Positions 37,955-46,946 of a stretch of 64,000 nucleotides of DNA are shown here, piece after piece; position 1 is the stretch's first letter, and every line of letters starts with the position of its first letter. The position numbers and the translations under genes are program-made. Source of the stretch: JBHIYN01 sp041984235 (GTDB lineage Bacteria > Pseudomonadota > Gammaproteobacteria > Ga0077536); contig JBHIYN010000013.1 in NCBI GenBank assembly GCA_041984235.1, forward strand, positions 62,001 to 126,000. The letters are read 5' to 3'. Below the pieces are notes generated by a model that was not told where the DNA came from, ran no database searches, and saw only the letters and a list, made by a program, of their open reading frames with translations.

Positions 37955-38490
37955 AGGCGCGCCTCACGATCGTCCTCGCGCTGCTCGCCGTGCTGAGCGC
38001 AGCGCTGCTGGTGCGCGAACTCGTACGCCTGGTCGACGCCCACAACTACAACGCCGCCATCGCCGCCGAGCGCTTCGCCGAGGCCGCCGACCACGGCGGC
38101 GACTTCGGGCACTTCGCCAAGGCCTACGCCGAGCAGCGCGAGGGACGCTTCCAGGACGCGCGCATGCTCTACAGTGCGCTCGAGCACTCGGAGAACGAGC
38201 GATTGCGCCTGGCCGCGTCCTACAACATGGGCAATACCTTCCTGCAGCAGGCGGCGCGTATCGATCTCGACAACGACGCCGATCGCGCGCTGCCGCTGGT
38301 CGAGCTGGCCAAGGACCGTTACCGTGCCGTCCTCGCCGCCGACAGTGCGCAGTGGGATGCGCGCTACAACCTCGAGCGTGCCCTGCAGATCGCGCCCGAC
38401 GTCGGCGAGCGGCGCCTGCCCGAGCTCGACGGCCTGCGCGGCGCAATCAGAACGATCAACTCGGCCGATCCGGAGGGCGATCTGCCGTGA
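37945..38490 (+). CDS. mxaK: MxaK-like protein
   Basis: 181 residues. An N-terminal TM (LTIVLALLAVLSAALLV) and a TPR-like helical domain (AEQREGRFQDARMLYSALE; YNMGNTFLQQAARID; WDARYNLERALQIAP). Matches MxaK by position between the two VWA genes. Its ATG lies inside the mxaC end (10-base overlap). Confidence 0.78.
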   Translation: MALKARLTIVLALLAVLSAALLVRELVRLVDAHNYNAAIAAERFAEAADHGGDFGHFAKAYAEQREGRFQDARMLYSALEHSENERLRLAASYNMGNTFLQQAARIDLDNDADRALPLVELAKDRYRAVLAADSAQWDARYNLERALQIAPDVGERRLPELDGLRGAIRTINSADPEGDLP

Positions 38491-39413
38491 GCCGCTGGCG
38501 CCGGCCGCGTTTCGGATTGCTGGTGCTGTGCGCGCTGCTGCTGGCCGCGACCTTCACCCGCCCGAGCCTCAATCTCGAGCGGCCCACCTATCGTTACGTG
38601 TTCGTGTTCGACATCTCGCAGAGCATGAACGTGCCCGACGCCAGCCCGCGGCAGCCGAACGTGTCGCGCCTGGAGTACGCCAAGCAGGCGACCGCCGCGG
38701 CACTGGCCGCGATGCCATGCGGCACCGAGGCCGGGCTGGCGCTGTTCAGCGGGCACCGCGCGTTCCTGCTGGTCACGCCGCTGGAGGTGTGCGCGAACTA
38801 CCGCGAGCTGTCGCAGATCCTCGAGCGCATCGACTGGCGCATGACCTGGGAGGCGCGCAGCGAGGTGGCCAAGGGCCTGTACAAGAGCATTGCGCTGATG
38901 ACCGCGCTGGCCGCGCAGACCCGCCTGGTGTTCGTCACCGACGGCCACGAGGCGCCGCCTATCAATCCCGAGGTGCCGCCGCGCTTCCAGGGTGAGGCGG
39001 GCGAGGTCAGCGGACTCATCGTCGGCGTTGGCGGCGACCTGCCCGCGCGGATTCCGAAGTTCGGCGACGACGGCGAGCCGGACGGTTACTGGGAAGCCGA
39101 CGATGTCATGCACGTCGACACCTTCACCGCGGAGCGCAACGCGCGCGAGGGGCTGACGACGACGCAGGTCGGTACCGAACACCTCTCCGCCCTGCGCGGC
39201 AGCTACCTGCAGGAGCTCGCCGCGCGCACCGGTCTCACCTACCTGAGGCTGAGCGATGCCGACGACCTGCATGACGCACTCACGCGCAGGGCGCTGGGGA
39301 TCCCGCGCGTGATCACTACCGACGTGCGCTGGCTGTACGCGCTGGCCGCGTTGGTGCTGTTACTCGCCACGGCCCTGCCCGCGCCGCGCGCGCGCCAGGC
39401 TACGCCAGAGTAG
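38487..39413 (+). CDS. mxaL: MxaL-like VWA membrane protein
   Basis: 308 residues. An N-terminal TM, a VWA domain with MIDAS-like DISQSM (VFVFDISQSMNVPDAS), TRLVFVTDGHEAPP and a C-terminal TM. Corresponds to MxaL. GTG start overlaps mxaK (GTGA). Last gene of the moxR-mxaSACKL set; the next gene is convergent lysR. Confidence 0.82.
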   Translation: MSRWRRPRFGLLVLCALLLAATFTRPSLNLERPTYRYVFVFDISQSMNVPDASPRQPNVSRLEYAKQATAAALAAMPCGTEAGLALFSGHRAFLLVTPLEVCANYRELSQILERIDWRMTWEARSEVAKGLYKSIALMTALAAQTRLVFVTDGHEAPPINPEVPPRFQGEAGEVSGLIVGVGGDLPARIPKFGDDGEPDGYWEADDVMHVDTFTAERNAREGLTTTQVGTEHLSALRGSYLQELAARTGLTYLRLSDADDLHDALTRRALGIPRVITTDVRWLYALAALVLLLATALPAPRARQATPE

Positions 39414-39429
39414 CTTCGCCGACGCCGGC

Positions 39430-40398
39430 TCAGCCGGCGACGTCGGCCGCGACGTCCGCCACTTCGCGCGAGCGTGCCGGCCGTGTGCCGCCACTGCAAT
39501 GCACGCCGCTGGCGGCATCCACGTGGCTGACGAAGTAGGCGAGGAAGTCCCGGATCTTGGCCGCCACGTGATCGCGACTGCCGTAGAGGGCGTACAGGGG
39601 CAGCTCCAGCGAGGACACGCCGGGCATCTCGATGGCTACCAGCTCGCCGCCCTCGAGCTCCTCGATCACCGCGTACTGGGGCACGTAGGCAATGCCCAGG
39701 CCCTCGGTCGCGGCTTCGATCACGGCCTCGGTGCTGGGCGAGTAGAAGCTGCCGTCGACCGGCTGCGCGACCCGCCGCGTGCCGACGCGAAACTCCCACA
39801 CGCGGTCGACCTGGATGGAACCGTCGACGATGCAGTTGAAGACATCGAGGCTGCCGGGCGCGACCGGCACACCGTGGCGTTCGAGGTAGGCCGGTGCCGC
39901 GCACAGCACGAACGGCACTGCGCCGACCTGGCGCGAGACCAGCGAGCTGTCGCGCAGATGCCCGAGGCGGAAGACCAGGTCCAGCCGCGAGACGACCACG
40001 TCGGGCTGCTCGTCCTCCAGGCTGAGCTCGACCCGCACGTCGGGATACTCGCGCGCGAAACCCGCGATGACGGCGGTCAGCACGTTGGTGCCGAATGCGG
40101 GCGGCGAATGGATGCGCAACATGCCGCGCGGCCCGCCGGCGAGCGCCGCCAGGCTGCTCTCGGTATCCTCGATGCGATGCAGGATGTCGACCACGCGCTC
40201 GAGGTAGAACTCACCCGCGTCGGTCAGCGATACGCCGCGCGTGGTCCGGTGCAACAGGCGCACGTCGAGCCCGTCCTCGAGCTGCTTGACCTGCTTGGAG
40301 ACCATGCCCGGCGTCACCCCCAGCTCCTTGGCCGCGGCCGAGAACGAGCCGAGCTTGGCCACGGTGACGAGCGTTCGCATATGGCCCAGCTTGTCCAT
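39430..40398 (-). CDS. LysR-type transcriptional regulator
   Basis: 322 residues. N-terminal winged helix-turn-helix (FSAAAKELGVTPGMVSKQVKQLEDGL) and a periplasmic-binding-like effector domain. It belongs to the large AaeR/PcaQ-like branch by pattern, but the effector is unknown. Convergent with mxaL and not divergent to any pathway gene here, so its target is not evident. Confidence 0.9.
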   Translation of the reverse strand: MDKLGHMRTLVTVAKLGSFSAAAKELGVTPGMVSKQVKQLEDGLDVRLLHRTTRGVSLTDAGEFYLERVVDILHRIEDTESSLAALAGGPRGMLRIHSPPAFGTNVLTAVIAGFAREYPDVRVELSLEDEQPDVVVSRLDLVFRLGHLRDSSLVSRQVGAVPFVLCAAPAYLERHGVPVAPGSLDVFNCIVDGSIQVDRVWEFRVGTRRVAQPVDGSFYSPSTEAVIEAATEGLGIAYVPQYAVIEELEGGELVAIEMPGVSSLELPLYALYGSRDHVAAKIRDFLAYFVSHVDAASGVHCSGGTRPARSREVADVAADVAG

Positions 40399-40553
40399 TA
40401 GTCCTTTCCGTTCAATCCGTTACCGGAGGGCTGCAGGGGGTCTTGCCGGAGCCCCGGATTGATGTTGCAATGCAGCAGTGACAGCATAGGTGACCCGGCG
40501 TGCGCATTCAACGGCGCGCGTGACCGACTTCACGAAACTGCCGCGTGCCCGAC

Positions 40554-41327
40554 TCAGCGTACCCCCAGGATCCAGCCCTCCAGCCGCACCCGGCGCCGCT
40601 CCGGCAGGGTCAGTGGCGGGTTGAAGTACTCGGGCAGCGCGCCGCGGGTGTCCATGTCGCGCAGCCAGCTCGCGCAGACGTAGGCGTCGTGCTGATCCGC
40701 GCTGCGTCCGTCGCGCGGGTAGCGGCGGCGGAACAGCGACGGGTAGATCTCGGCGATGACCGACTGCCCGGCGTCGACCGTGAAGCCGTCGAACGGCCAG
40801 AAGTGGGTCCGCGCGCGCACCTTGGGATCGCGTCGCAGCGCGCGCAGCCAGGGCAGGCCGGCGTGCGTCGACTTGGCCACCGAGCCCTGCACGTCGAAGT
40901 GGAACACGCTCTTGGCGCCGGCGGTCCAGGTCTCGCACAGGCGCAGCTCCGTGGCGGAGCCGGTCGGCGGCTCGCGCCCGCGCACGAAGTCGACGTACAT
41001 GTGGTCGCGATCGGTAGGCCAGTCGTCGGCGAACGCACGCAGGAAGGCGTCCCAGTCGTCCAGCGCATGGCGGCGGAAGTAGTCGGCCGGGAAGGAGAAC
41101 CCGTGGTCGATACCGATGATGACGGGATCGTCGCCGAGCAGGCACTCGTGAACGAAGGCGCCGACCTCCTTGCGGCACCAGTTGCGCGCGCCGCGATCGA
41201 ACGGCGGCACCGCCTCGGCCTCGCCGATCCCCTCGCAGGCGTAGACCTGCAGCTGGCGCAGGCGCGACACCGGCGCCTCGGCACCCGAGTAGTCGATGCC
41301 GATGTAACGCTCGAAGTGATGCATCAC
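40554..41327 (-). CDS. DUF429-like protein (RNase H-like fold)
   Basis: 257 residues. IGIDYSG at the N-terminus, IIGIDHGFSFP, and the C-terminal ADQHDAYVCASWL match the spacing of acidic residues in DUF429-type proteins, which have an RNase H-like fold and are predicted nucleases. Substrate unknown. I recognise the pattern only loosely. Confidence 0.5.
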   Translation of the reverse strand: MMHHFERYIGIDYSGAEAPVSRLRQLQVYACEGIGEAEAVPPFDRGARNWCRKEVGAFVHECLLGDDPVIIGIDHGFSFPADYFRRHALDDWDAFLRAFADDWPTDRDHMYVDFVRGREPPTGSATELRLCETWTAGAKSVFHFDVQGSVAKSTHAGLPWLRALRRDPKVRARTHFWPFDGFTVDAGQSVIAEIYPSLFRRRYPRDGRSADQHDAYVCASWLRDMDTRGALPEYFNPPLTLPERRRVRLEGWILGVR

Positions 41328-41352
41328 GAGCGATCGTCCGCGCGGCCGCGAA

Positions 41353-41925
41353 TCATGGCCCGCCGCCGCTGACGGCCCTGCTCAGCGCATGCACCTCCTC
41401 GTCGTGAATGCCGTGTTGCTCGAGCACGTGCGCGAGCTGCAACAGGTATTCGAGGTTGGGCCCGCTGGGTCCGTGCGAGCGCGCGATCTGGGCGGCCATT
41501 TCGTGCAGCGGCGCCGGTCCGACGAAGCTCGGGTTGTGCGGGCCGGCAACGTAGGTGATCCCCGCCACGCGGCTGCCGTCGTCGAACGCCAGCTCGACCG
41601 CGTGGACCGCGTAGCCGTTCTGCTCGCGCACGTCCAGCGCGGCGATGATCGCGGGCCAGTCGTGCGCGGCGGGCAGGAAGGCGAGGCCGCCGCACACTGC
41701 GTCCTGCTCGCGCACCAGGGTCACCACCCGGCCCGGAGCCTCGGGCACGCCACGGTGATCGGGGGAGGCCTGCCAGAAACGCCGCCGCCAGCCGCTGAGC
41801 AGTGCACGCCGGCTTTCGAGGAACGGGAAATCCGGCCGCCAGATGAGCGATCCGTAGCCGAAGATCCAGCACGGCTCGGCCGGCGCGGAACGATCCTCAG
41901 ACACCGGAACGCTCGTCGTCGGCAT
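41353..41925 (-). CDS. chaC: ChaC-like gamma-glutamylcyclotransferase
   Basis: 190 residues. IFGYGSLIW (substrate-binding loop), GWRRRFWQASPDHRGVP, GRVVTLV and the GPHNPSFVGPAPLHEMA and GPSGPNLEYLLQLA segments are ChaC features. ChaC enzymes split glutathione to 5-oxoproline and Cys-Gly. The ATG at 41925 gives a usual length; an earlier in-frame start would add five residues. Confidence 0.85.
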   Translation of the reverse strand: MPTTSVPVSEDRSAPAEPCWIFGYGSLIWRPDFPFLESRRALLSGWRRRFWQASPDHRGVPEAPGRVVTLVREQDAVCGGLAFLPAAHDWPAIIAALDVREQNGYAVHAVELAFDDGSRVAGITYVAGPHNPSFVGPAPLHEMAAQIARSHGPSGPNLEYLLQLAHVLEQHGIHDEEVHALSRAVSGGGP

Positions 41926-41974
41926 CGCCCGGGGGCGCACCTGCGCTGCTCAATGCGGCGAAATGCGCGACAAT

Positions 41975-41999
41975 ACCGGTGCCCCGCACGGGCACCGGT
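41975..41999. promoter_or_regulatory. Perfect 10-bp inverted repeat in divergent promoter region
   Basis: ACCGGTGCCC, a 5-base loop (CGCAC) and GGGCACCGGT. It lies between chaC-like and the phosphodiesterase/glpK operon, which are divergent, so it could be an operator. It has no T-run and could also be a structural hairpin. Confidence 0.4.
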
Positions 42000-42179
42000 G
42001 CGCACGAGAATCCAGCATGCCTTGGCGCCATCATGGGCTCCGCTGCTCCCGCGCACGCCGCCTCGCAGACCATCGGCGCGCGCCAGGGTGAAAAGAATCG
42101 AGCCGCCTATGATACGCCGCGCGCACAGCGCCCATGAATCCCGACAGGTCACGCGCGCAGTCGCGCAACGAGGTGCGCC

Positions 42180-42890
42180 GTGCTCGTGATCGGCCATCGC
42201 GGCGCCGCGGGACGGGTTGCCGAGAACACCGTCGCCTCGGCGCGGCATGCCCTCGCCGCCGGCGTCGATGGCGTCGAGTTCGACGTGCGCGCACACGGCG
42301 GGCGCCTGATCGTGCTGCACGACGCGACCCTGCAACGCACGACCAACGGCCGCGGCCCCTACCAGGCGCTGTCGCTGGCCTCGCTGCGTGCGCTGGACGC
42401 CGGCGGCGGCGAGCCGATCCCGCTCCTGGAGGAGATGCTCGCGCCGCTCGGCGGCGGCCTGCTGGTCAACGTCGAGGTCAAGCAGGCCGGGATCGCGCAC
42501 ACGGTCGTCAGCGCGCTGGAAGCCTGGCTTGCCGCCCATCCCGGCTGGCGCAGTACGCTGCTGCTGTCCTCGTTCGACATCGGCACCACGCAGGCACTGG
42601 CCGCGCGGCGCGGCGACATGCGCCTGGGCATGCTCTACGAGGATGACCTGGACGACGCCCTGGCGCGCGCCCGCGCGCTGGACGCGTGGTCGCTGCACAT
42701 GCCGCTGCACGATGTCTCGCCAGCAGCGGTGGAGCGCGCCCACGCGCTGGGCCTCGCGGTCCTGGTCTACACCGTCAACGCCATCGCCGACGTCGAGCGC
42801 TGTGCCGCCGCGCGCGTCGACGGCGTGTTCACCGACTACCCCGAGCGCGTCGTGGCCTGGAACCGGCGCGCCGATAGCGACACGGACTGA
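42180..42890 (+). CDS. ugpQ: Glycerophosphodiester phosphodiesterase
   Basis: 236 residues. GHRGAAGRVAENT and GVEFDVRAHGGRLIVLHDATLQRTTNG are the GDPD active-site signature (the catalytic His pair and Glu/Asp metal ligands). Hydrolyses glycerophosphodiesters to glycerol-3-phosphate and an alcohol; a cytosolic UgpQ-like form since no signal peptide is seen. GTG at 42180 has GAGGTG upstream. It feeds the adjacent glpK/glpD. Confidence 0.92.
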   Translation: MLVIGHRGAAGRVAENTVASARHALAAGVDGVEFDVRAHGGRLIVLHDATLQRTTNGRGPYQALSLASLRALDAGGGEPIPLLEEMLAPLGGGLLVNVEVKQAGIAHTVVSALEAWLAAHPGWRSTLLLSSFDIGTTQALAARRGDMRLGMLYEDDLDDALARARALDAWSLHMPLHDVSPAAVERAHALGLAVLVYTVNAIADVERCAAARVDGVFTDYPERVVAWNRRADSDTD

Positions 42891-42895
42891 CTGCC

Positions 42896-44383
42896 ATGCC
42901 CTACCTGCTCGCCCTCGACCAGGGCACCACCAGCTCACGCGCGCTGTTGTTCGACAGCGACGGCCACATCCGCGGCGTACGCCAGCGCGAGTTCCGCCAG
43001 ATCTACCCACGTGCCGGCTGGGTCGAGCACGACCCGCAGGAGATCGTCGACAGCCAGTTCGCGGTCGCCCGCGAGGTGCTCGCCGCGGCCGGCCTCGGCG
43101 GCCAGGACCTCGCCGCCATCGGCATCGTCAACCAGCGCGAGACCTGCCTGCTGTGGGAGCGCGCCAGCGGCACGCCCTGTGGCAACGCTATCGTGTGGCA
43201 GGACCGGCGCACGGCGGCTGCGTGTGACGCGCTGCGCGCCGAGGGCGCGGAGGAGCTGGTCCGCGCGCGGACCGGGCTGGTCATCGATCCTTACCTGTCG
43301 GCCTCCAAGCTGGCCTGGATGCTGGACGCCGATCCGACCTTACGCGCGCGTGCCGAGGCCGGCGAGCTCGCCTGCGGCACCATCGACAGCTGGCTGCTGT
43401 GGCAGCTCACCGGCGGTCGCTGTCACCTGACCGACGCGACCAACGCCTCGCGCACCATGCTCTACGACATCCATCGCAACGCCTGGGACGACGAGCTGCT
43501 CGATTTGTGGCGCATCCCGCGCGCGTTGCTGCCGGAGGTGGTCGACAGCAGCGGCGTGTGCGCGAGCACGGATTGCTTCGGCGGCGACGTCCCGATTGCC
43601 GGCCTCGCCGGCGACCAGCAGGCGGCGCTGTTCGGCCAGGCCTGCTTCCACCCGGGCATGGCCAAGAGCACCTACGGCACCGGCTGCTTCGTGCTGCTGC
43701 ATACCGGCACGCAGGCGCCGCTGTCAGACAACAAGCTGCTCACGACCATCGCCAGCCGTGTCGATGGCGTCACCGAGTACGCCCTCGAAGGCAGCGTTTT
43801 CATGGGCGGCGCCACGGTGCAGTGGCTGCGCGACGGCCTCGGCATCATCGACGACGCCGCCGCGGTCGAACGCCTGGCCAGCGAGGTCGACGACAGTGAC
43901 GGCGTGGTGCTGGTGCCGGCCTTTACCGGGCTCGGCGCACCGCACTGGGACGCCGACGCGCGCGCGCTGCTGATCGGCATGACACGCGGCACCACCGCCG
44001 CGCACGTCGCACGCGCGGCGCTCGACGGCATCGCCTGGCAGATTGCCGACGTCGCGCGCGCGATGGCGGCCGACGCCGGCATCGCCCTGGCCGAGCTGCG
44101 CGTCGACGGCGGCGCCAGCGCCAACGATCTGCTGATGCAGATCCAGGCCGATTATCTCGGCACGCCGCTGGTGCGGCCGCAGGTGATCGAGAGCACCGCC
44201 TGGGGCGCGGCCCTGCTCGCCGGCCTCGGCGTGGGTGTCTACCGCGAACGCGAAGCGATCAGCCGCATCTGGCAGGCCGAGCGGCGCTTCGAGCCCACGC
44301 TCGACACGGGCACCGTGGCGACGCTGGCAGAACGCTGGCAGCGCGCCGTCGCCCTGACCCGCGGCTGGAGCCACGGTACCTGA
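42896..44383 (+). CDS. glpK: Glycerol kinase
   Basis: 495 residues of FGGY fold: LLALDQGTTSSRALLFD, GWVEHDPQEI, WQDRRT, and the C-terminal DGGASANDLLMQIQADYLG. Phosphorylates glycerol to sn-glycerol-3-phosphate. It follows the phosphodiesterase by 5 bases and its stop overlaps the glpD start, so the three form an operon for glycerol and glycerophosphodiester use. No GlpF is in the window. Confidence 0.97.
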   Translation: MPYLLALDQGTTSSRALLFDSDGHIRGVRQREFRQIYPRAGWVEHDPQEIVDSQFAVAREVLAAAGLGGQDLAAIGIVNQRETCLLWERASGTPCGNAIVWQDRRTAAACDALRAEGAEELVRARTGLVIDPYLSASKLAWMLDADPTLRARAEAGELACGTIDSWLLWQLTGGRCHLTDATNASRTMLYDIHRNAWDDELLDLWRIPRALLPEVVDSSGVCASTDCFGGDVPIAGLAGDQQAALFGQACFHPGMAKSTYGTGCFVLLHTGTQAPLSDNKLLTTIASRVDGVTEYALEGSVFMGGATVQWLRDGLGIIDDAAAVERLASEVDDSDGVVLVPAFTGLGAPHWDADARALLIGMTRGTTAAHVARAALDGIAWQIADVARAMAADAGIALAELRVDGGASANDLLMQIQADYLGTPLVRPQVIESTAWGAALLAGLGVGVYREREAISRIWQAERRFEPTLDTGTVATLAERWQRAVALTRGWSHGT

Positions 44384-45945
44384 TGCAGCCCCGTGAGCGC
44401 ATGCTCGAACGCCTCGCCGGCGGCGACACCGACCTGGTGGTCATCGGCGGCGGCGCCAACGGCGCCGGCATCGCGCTGGACGCCGCCGCGCGCGGCCTCA
44501 GCGTCGCGCTGTTCGAGCGCGGCGACTACGCCAGCGGCACCTCGTCGCGCAGCAGCAAGCTGATCCACGGCGGCGTGCGCTACGTCGCGCTGGGCCACTT
44601 CGGCCTGGTACGCGAGGCGCTCGCCGAGCGCGCGCACCTGCTCGCCAATGCCCCGGCGCTGGTCGAGCCGCTGCGCTTCCTGATCCCGGCGGAGAGCCGC
44701 TTCGACCTGCTCAAGTACGCGCTCGGCGTGCGCTGCTACGACTGGCTCGCCAGTGCTGGCGGGCGGCGCGCCAGCCGGCGCCTGTCGGCCGCCGAGATCC
44801 GCCGCCGCGTGCCGGCGCTCGGCGTGACCAGGCTGCGCGGCGCGGTGGCCTACGACGATGCGCGTTTCGACGACGCGCGCCTCGTCGTTACCCTGATCGA
44901 GCGCGCGCAGGCGCACGGCGCTCTCACCCTCAACCATGCCGAGGTCATCGCCGTGCGCCGGCGCGGCGGCGGCCCGGCCGGCAGCGTGGTGGTGCACGAC
45001 CGCATCGGTGGCGGCGAGCTCGAAGTCGCGGCACGGGTGATCGTCAACGCCGGCGGGCCGTACGGCGACAGCGTGCGCACGCTGGAGGATGCCGGCGCCT
45101 CGCCGACCCTCACCCCCAGCCAGGGCGCGCACCTGGTGCTGCCCCGGCGCTTCCTCGGCGGCGACGACGCGCTGGTGATGCCGCGCACGGCCGACGGCCG
45201 CATCATGTTCGCGATCCCCTGGTACGGACACGTGCTGCTCGGCACCACCGACACCCCGCTGGCCAGCCCGCCGCGCGAACCGCGCGCGCTGGCCACCGAG
45301 ATCGACGCCATTCTCGAGGTCGCCGCCGACTTCCTGCAGCCAGCGCCGACGCGCGCCGACGTGCTCAGCGTGTTCGCCGGCCTGCGCCCGCTGGCCGGCG
45401 TGCCGGACGGAGCACCGACCGCGCGCCGCTCGCGTGAGCACGCGCTGGACGTCAGCACGCACGGCCTGGTCTCGGTCAGTGGCGGCAAGTGGACCACCTA
45501 TCGCCTGATCGCCGAGCAGGCGGTCGACCTGGCGCTGCGCACGGCCGCCCTGGAGGCGCCGCCCTCGCCCACCGCGAGCCTGGAGCTGGCGCCGCTGCAC
45601 CCGGCCGCGGAGCCGCGCTTCGCGCCCTGGGCCGGCGCGGCGCCGATGCTCGCGGCGCTGGTCGAACAGGACCCCACGCTCGGCGAGCCGCTGCACCCGG
45701 CGCTGCCCTACTGCGGCGCGCACTTCGTGTGGGCGGCGCGCGCCGAGGGCGCACAGACCGTCACCGATGCGCTCGCCTACCGCACCCGCGCGCTGTTTCT
45801 GAATGCCGCCGCGGCGGCCGACATCGCGCCGCAGGCCGCGCGCCTGATGGCCGCCGAGCTCGGCCGCGACGCAGCGTGGATGACGGCCGAGGTCGAAGCG
45901 GCGCGCGCACTGGCCGCGCACTACACGGCCGGCAGCCTCACCTGA
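44383..45945 (+). CDS. glpD: Aerobic glycerol-3-phosphate dehydrogenase
   Basis: 520 residues. FAD-binding GGGANGAGIALDAAARG at residues 22-38, SSRSSKLIHGGVRYV and SVSGGKWTTYR are GlpD signatures. Oxidises glycerol-3-phosphate to dihydroxyacetone phosphate and passes electrons to quinone at the inner membrane. Last gene of the glycerol operon; convergent with the metallohydrolase. Confidence 0.96.
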   Translation: MQPRERMLERLAGGDTDLVVIGGGANGAGIALDAAARGLSVALFERGDYASGTSSRSSKLIHGGVRYVALGHFGLVREALAERAHLLANAPALVEPLRFLIPAESRFDLLKYALGVRCYDWLASAGGRRASRRLSAAEIRRRVPALGVTRLRGAVAYDDARFDDARLVVTLIERAQAHGALTLNHAEVIAVRRRGGGPAGSVVVHDRIGGGELEVAARVIVNAGGPYGDSVRTLEDAGASPTLTPSQGAHLVLPRRFLGGDDALVMPRTADGRIMFAIPWYGHVLLGTTDTPLASPPREPRALATEIDAILEVAADFLQPAPTRADVLSVFAGLRPLAGVPDGAPTARRSREHALDVSTHGLVSVSGGKWTTYRLIAEQAVDLALRTAALEAPPSPTASLELAPLHPAAEPRFAPWAGAAPMLAALVEQDPTLGEPLHPALPYCGAHFVWAARAEGAQTVTDALAYRTRALFLNAAAAADIAPQAARLMAAELGRDAAWMTAEVEAARALAAHYTAGSLT

Positions 45946-45970
45946 ATCGAATCATCGCCGCAGCCGGCAA

Positions 45971-46885
45971 TCACTCCCACTCCAGCTCGCGAAACGCGCG
46001 GCTCACGTTGAGCCCGTGGGCGCGCTCGCTGAGCAGCCAGCGCTCGCGCTCGCCGCTCGCCACCCCGGCCTTGGCCTCGTCCAGGAACCAGCCGCGCGCG
46101 ATCGCCGCGCGTGTCTCTTCCAGCAACGCCGACAGGTAACGCCACTGGTCCGCCGCACCCGCCGGCCACTCGCCGTCGACCGCACCGTGCCCGGGCACGA
46201 CGTGCGCGTACGGCTCGCGCATCGCCGCCTCCATCCACCCCAGCCAGCCGCGCAGGCTGCCGTCCAGCACCGGCATGCGTTCGCGGAACAGCAGGTCGCC
46301 CGCGAACAGCGTGCCGCTGGCGCTATCGAGCACGGTGAGATCGGTGTGTGTATGCGCGGCCGTCACCGCCTGCAGCAGCAACACGCGTTCGCCGAGGTCG
46401 AGCTCCAGCGTCTGTTCGACCAGCAGGTCCGGCGTGATGACTTTGGCATCGCCGAGCTCGGCGGCGAAGGATTCGGCGAAGAACTCGCGGTTGGCTTCCA
46501 GCGCCTCGGCCAGCCGCTGGTGGCCGACGAAGTGGGTCTCGCCGCCGGTGAACGCGGCATTGCCGAGCACGTGGTCGAAATGCACGTGGGTGTTGATCAC
46601 GTAGCACACCGGGCGGTCGGCCACGCGCCGCACCGCGTCGGCCAGCGCGCGCCCCGTCGCCAACGCGCCGCCGGTGTCGATGACCGCGACGCAGCGCGTG
46701 CCGGCGACGACCCCGAGATTGGCGCTGTCGGCGCGCGCCGGATCGTCCAGCGCGGCGTGCCGCCCCGGGTGCACCCAGGCGCCCGGGGCAATCGGCTCGA
46801 GTACGAAAGCGTCGCCACCGGCGGTGACCGGCGCCGACAGCAAGACGCCGAGCAGGACGGTGAGACAGGGAAGAGAGGGTTTCAT
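45971..46885 (-). CDS. SoxH-like / quinoprotein-relay metallo-beta-lactamase hydrolase
   Basis: 304 residues. Signal peptide (LPCLTVLLGVLLSAPVTAGG), then an MBL fold: INTHVHFDHVLGN (HxHxDH), FVGHQRLAEALE, AHTHTDLTV, LFAGDLLF and VVPGHGAV supply the zinc ligands. It resembles the SoxH-related 'quinoprotein relay system' periplasmic hydrolases found with PQQ-alcohol dehydrogenases and in sulfur oxidisers. ATG at 46885 is chosen over a longer frame with no signal sequence. Substrate unknown. Confidence 0.8.
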   Translation of the reverse strand: MKPSLPCLTVLLGVLLSAPVTAGGDAFVLEPIAPGAWVHPGRHAALDDPARADSANLGVVAGTRCVAVIDTGGALATGRALADAVRRVADRPVCYVINTHVHFDHVLGNAAFTGGETHFVGHQRLAEALEANREFFAESFAAELGDAKVITPDLLVEQTLELDLGERVLLLQAVTAAHTHTDLTVLDSASGTLFAGDLLFRERMPVLDGSLRGWLGWMEAAMREPYAHVVPGHGAVDGEWPAGAADQWRYLSALLEETRAAIARGWFLDEAKAGVASGERERWLLSERAHGLNVSRAFRELEWE

Positions 46886-46946
46886 CGGCCGGGCTCCGCA
46901 CAGGATCAGCCGGTGATGATAGCGCCGCGACGGCGCGCGCGGTGCG

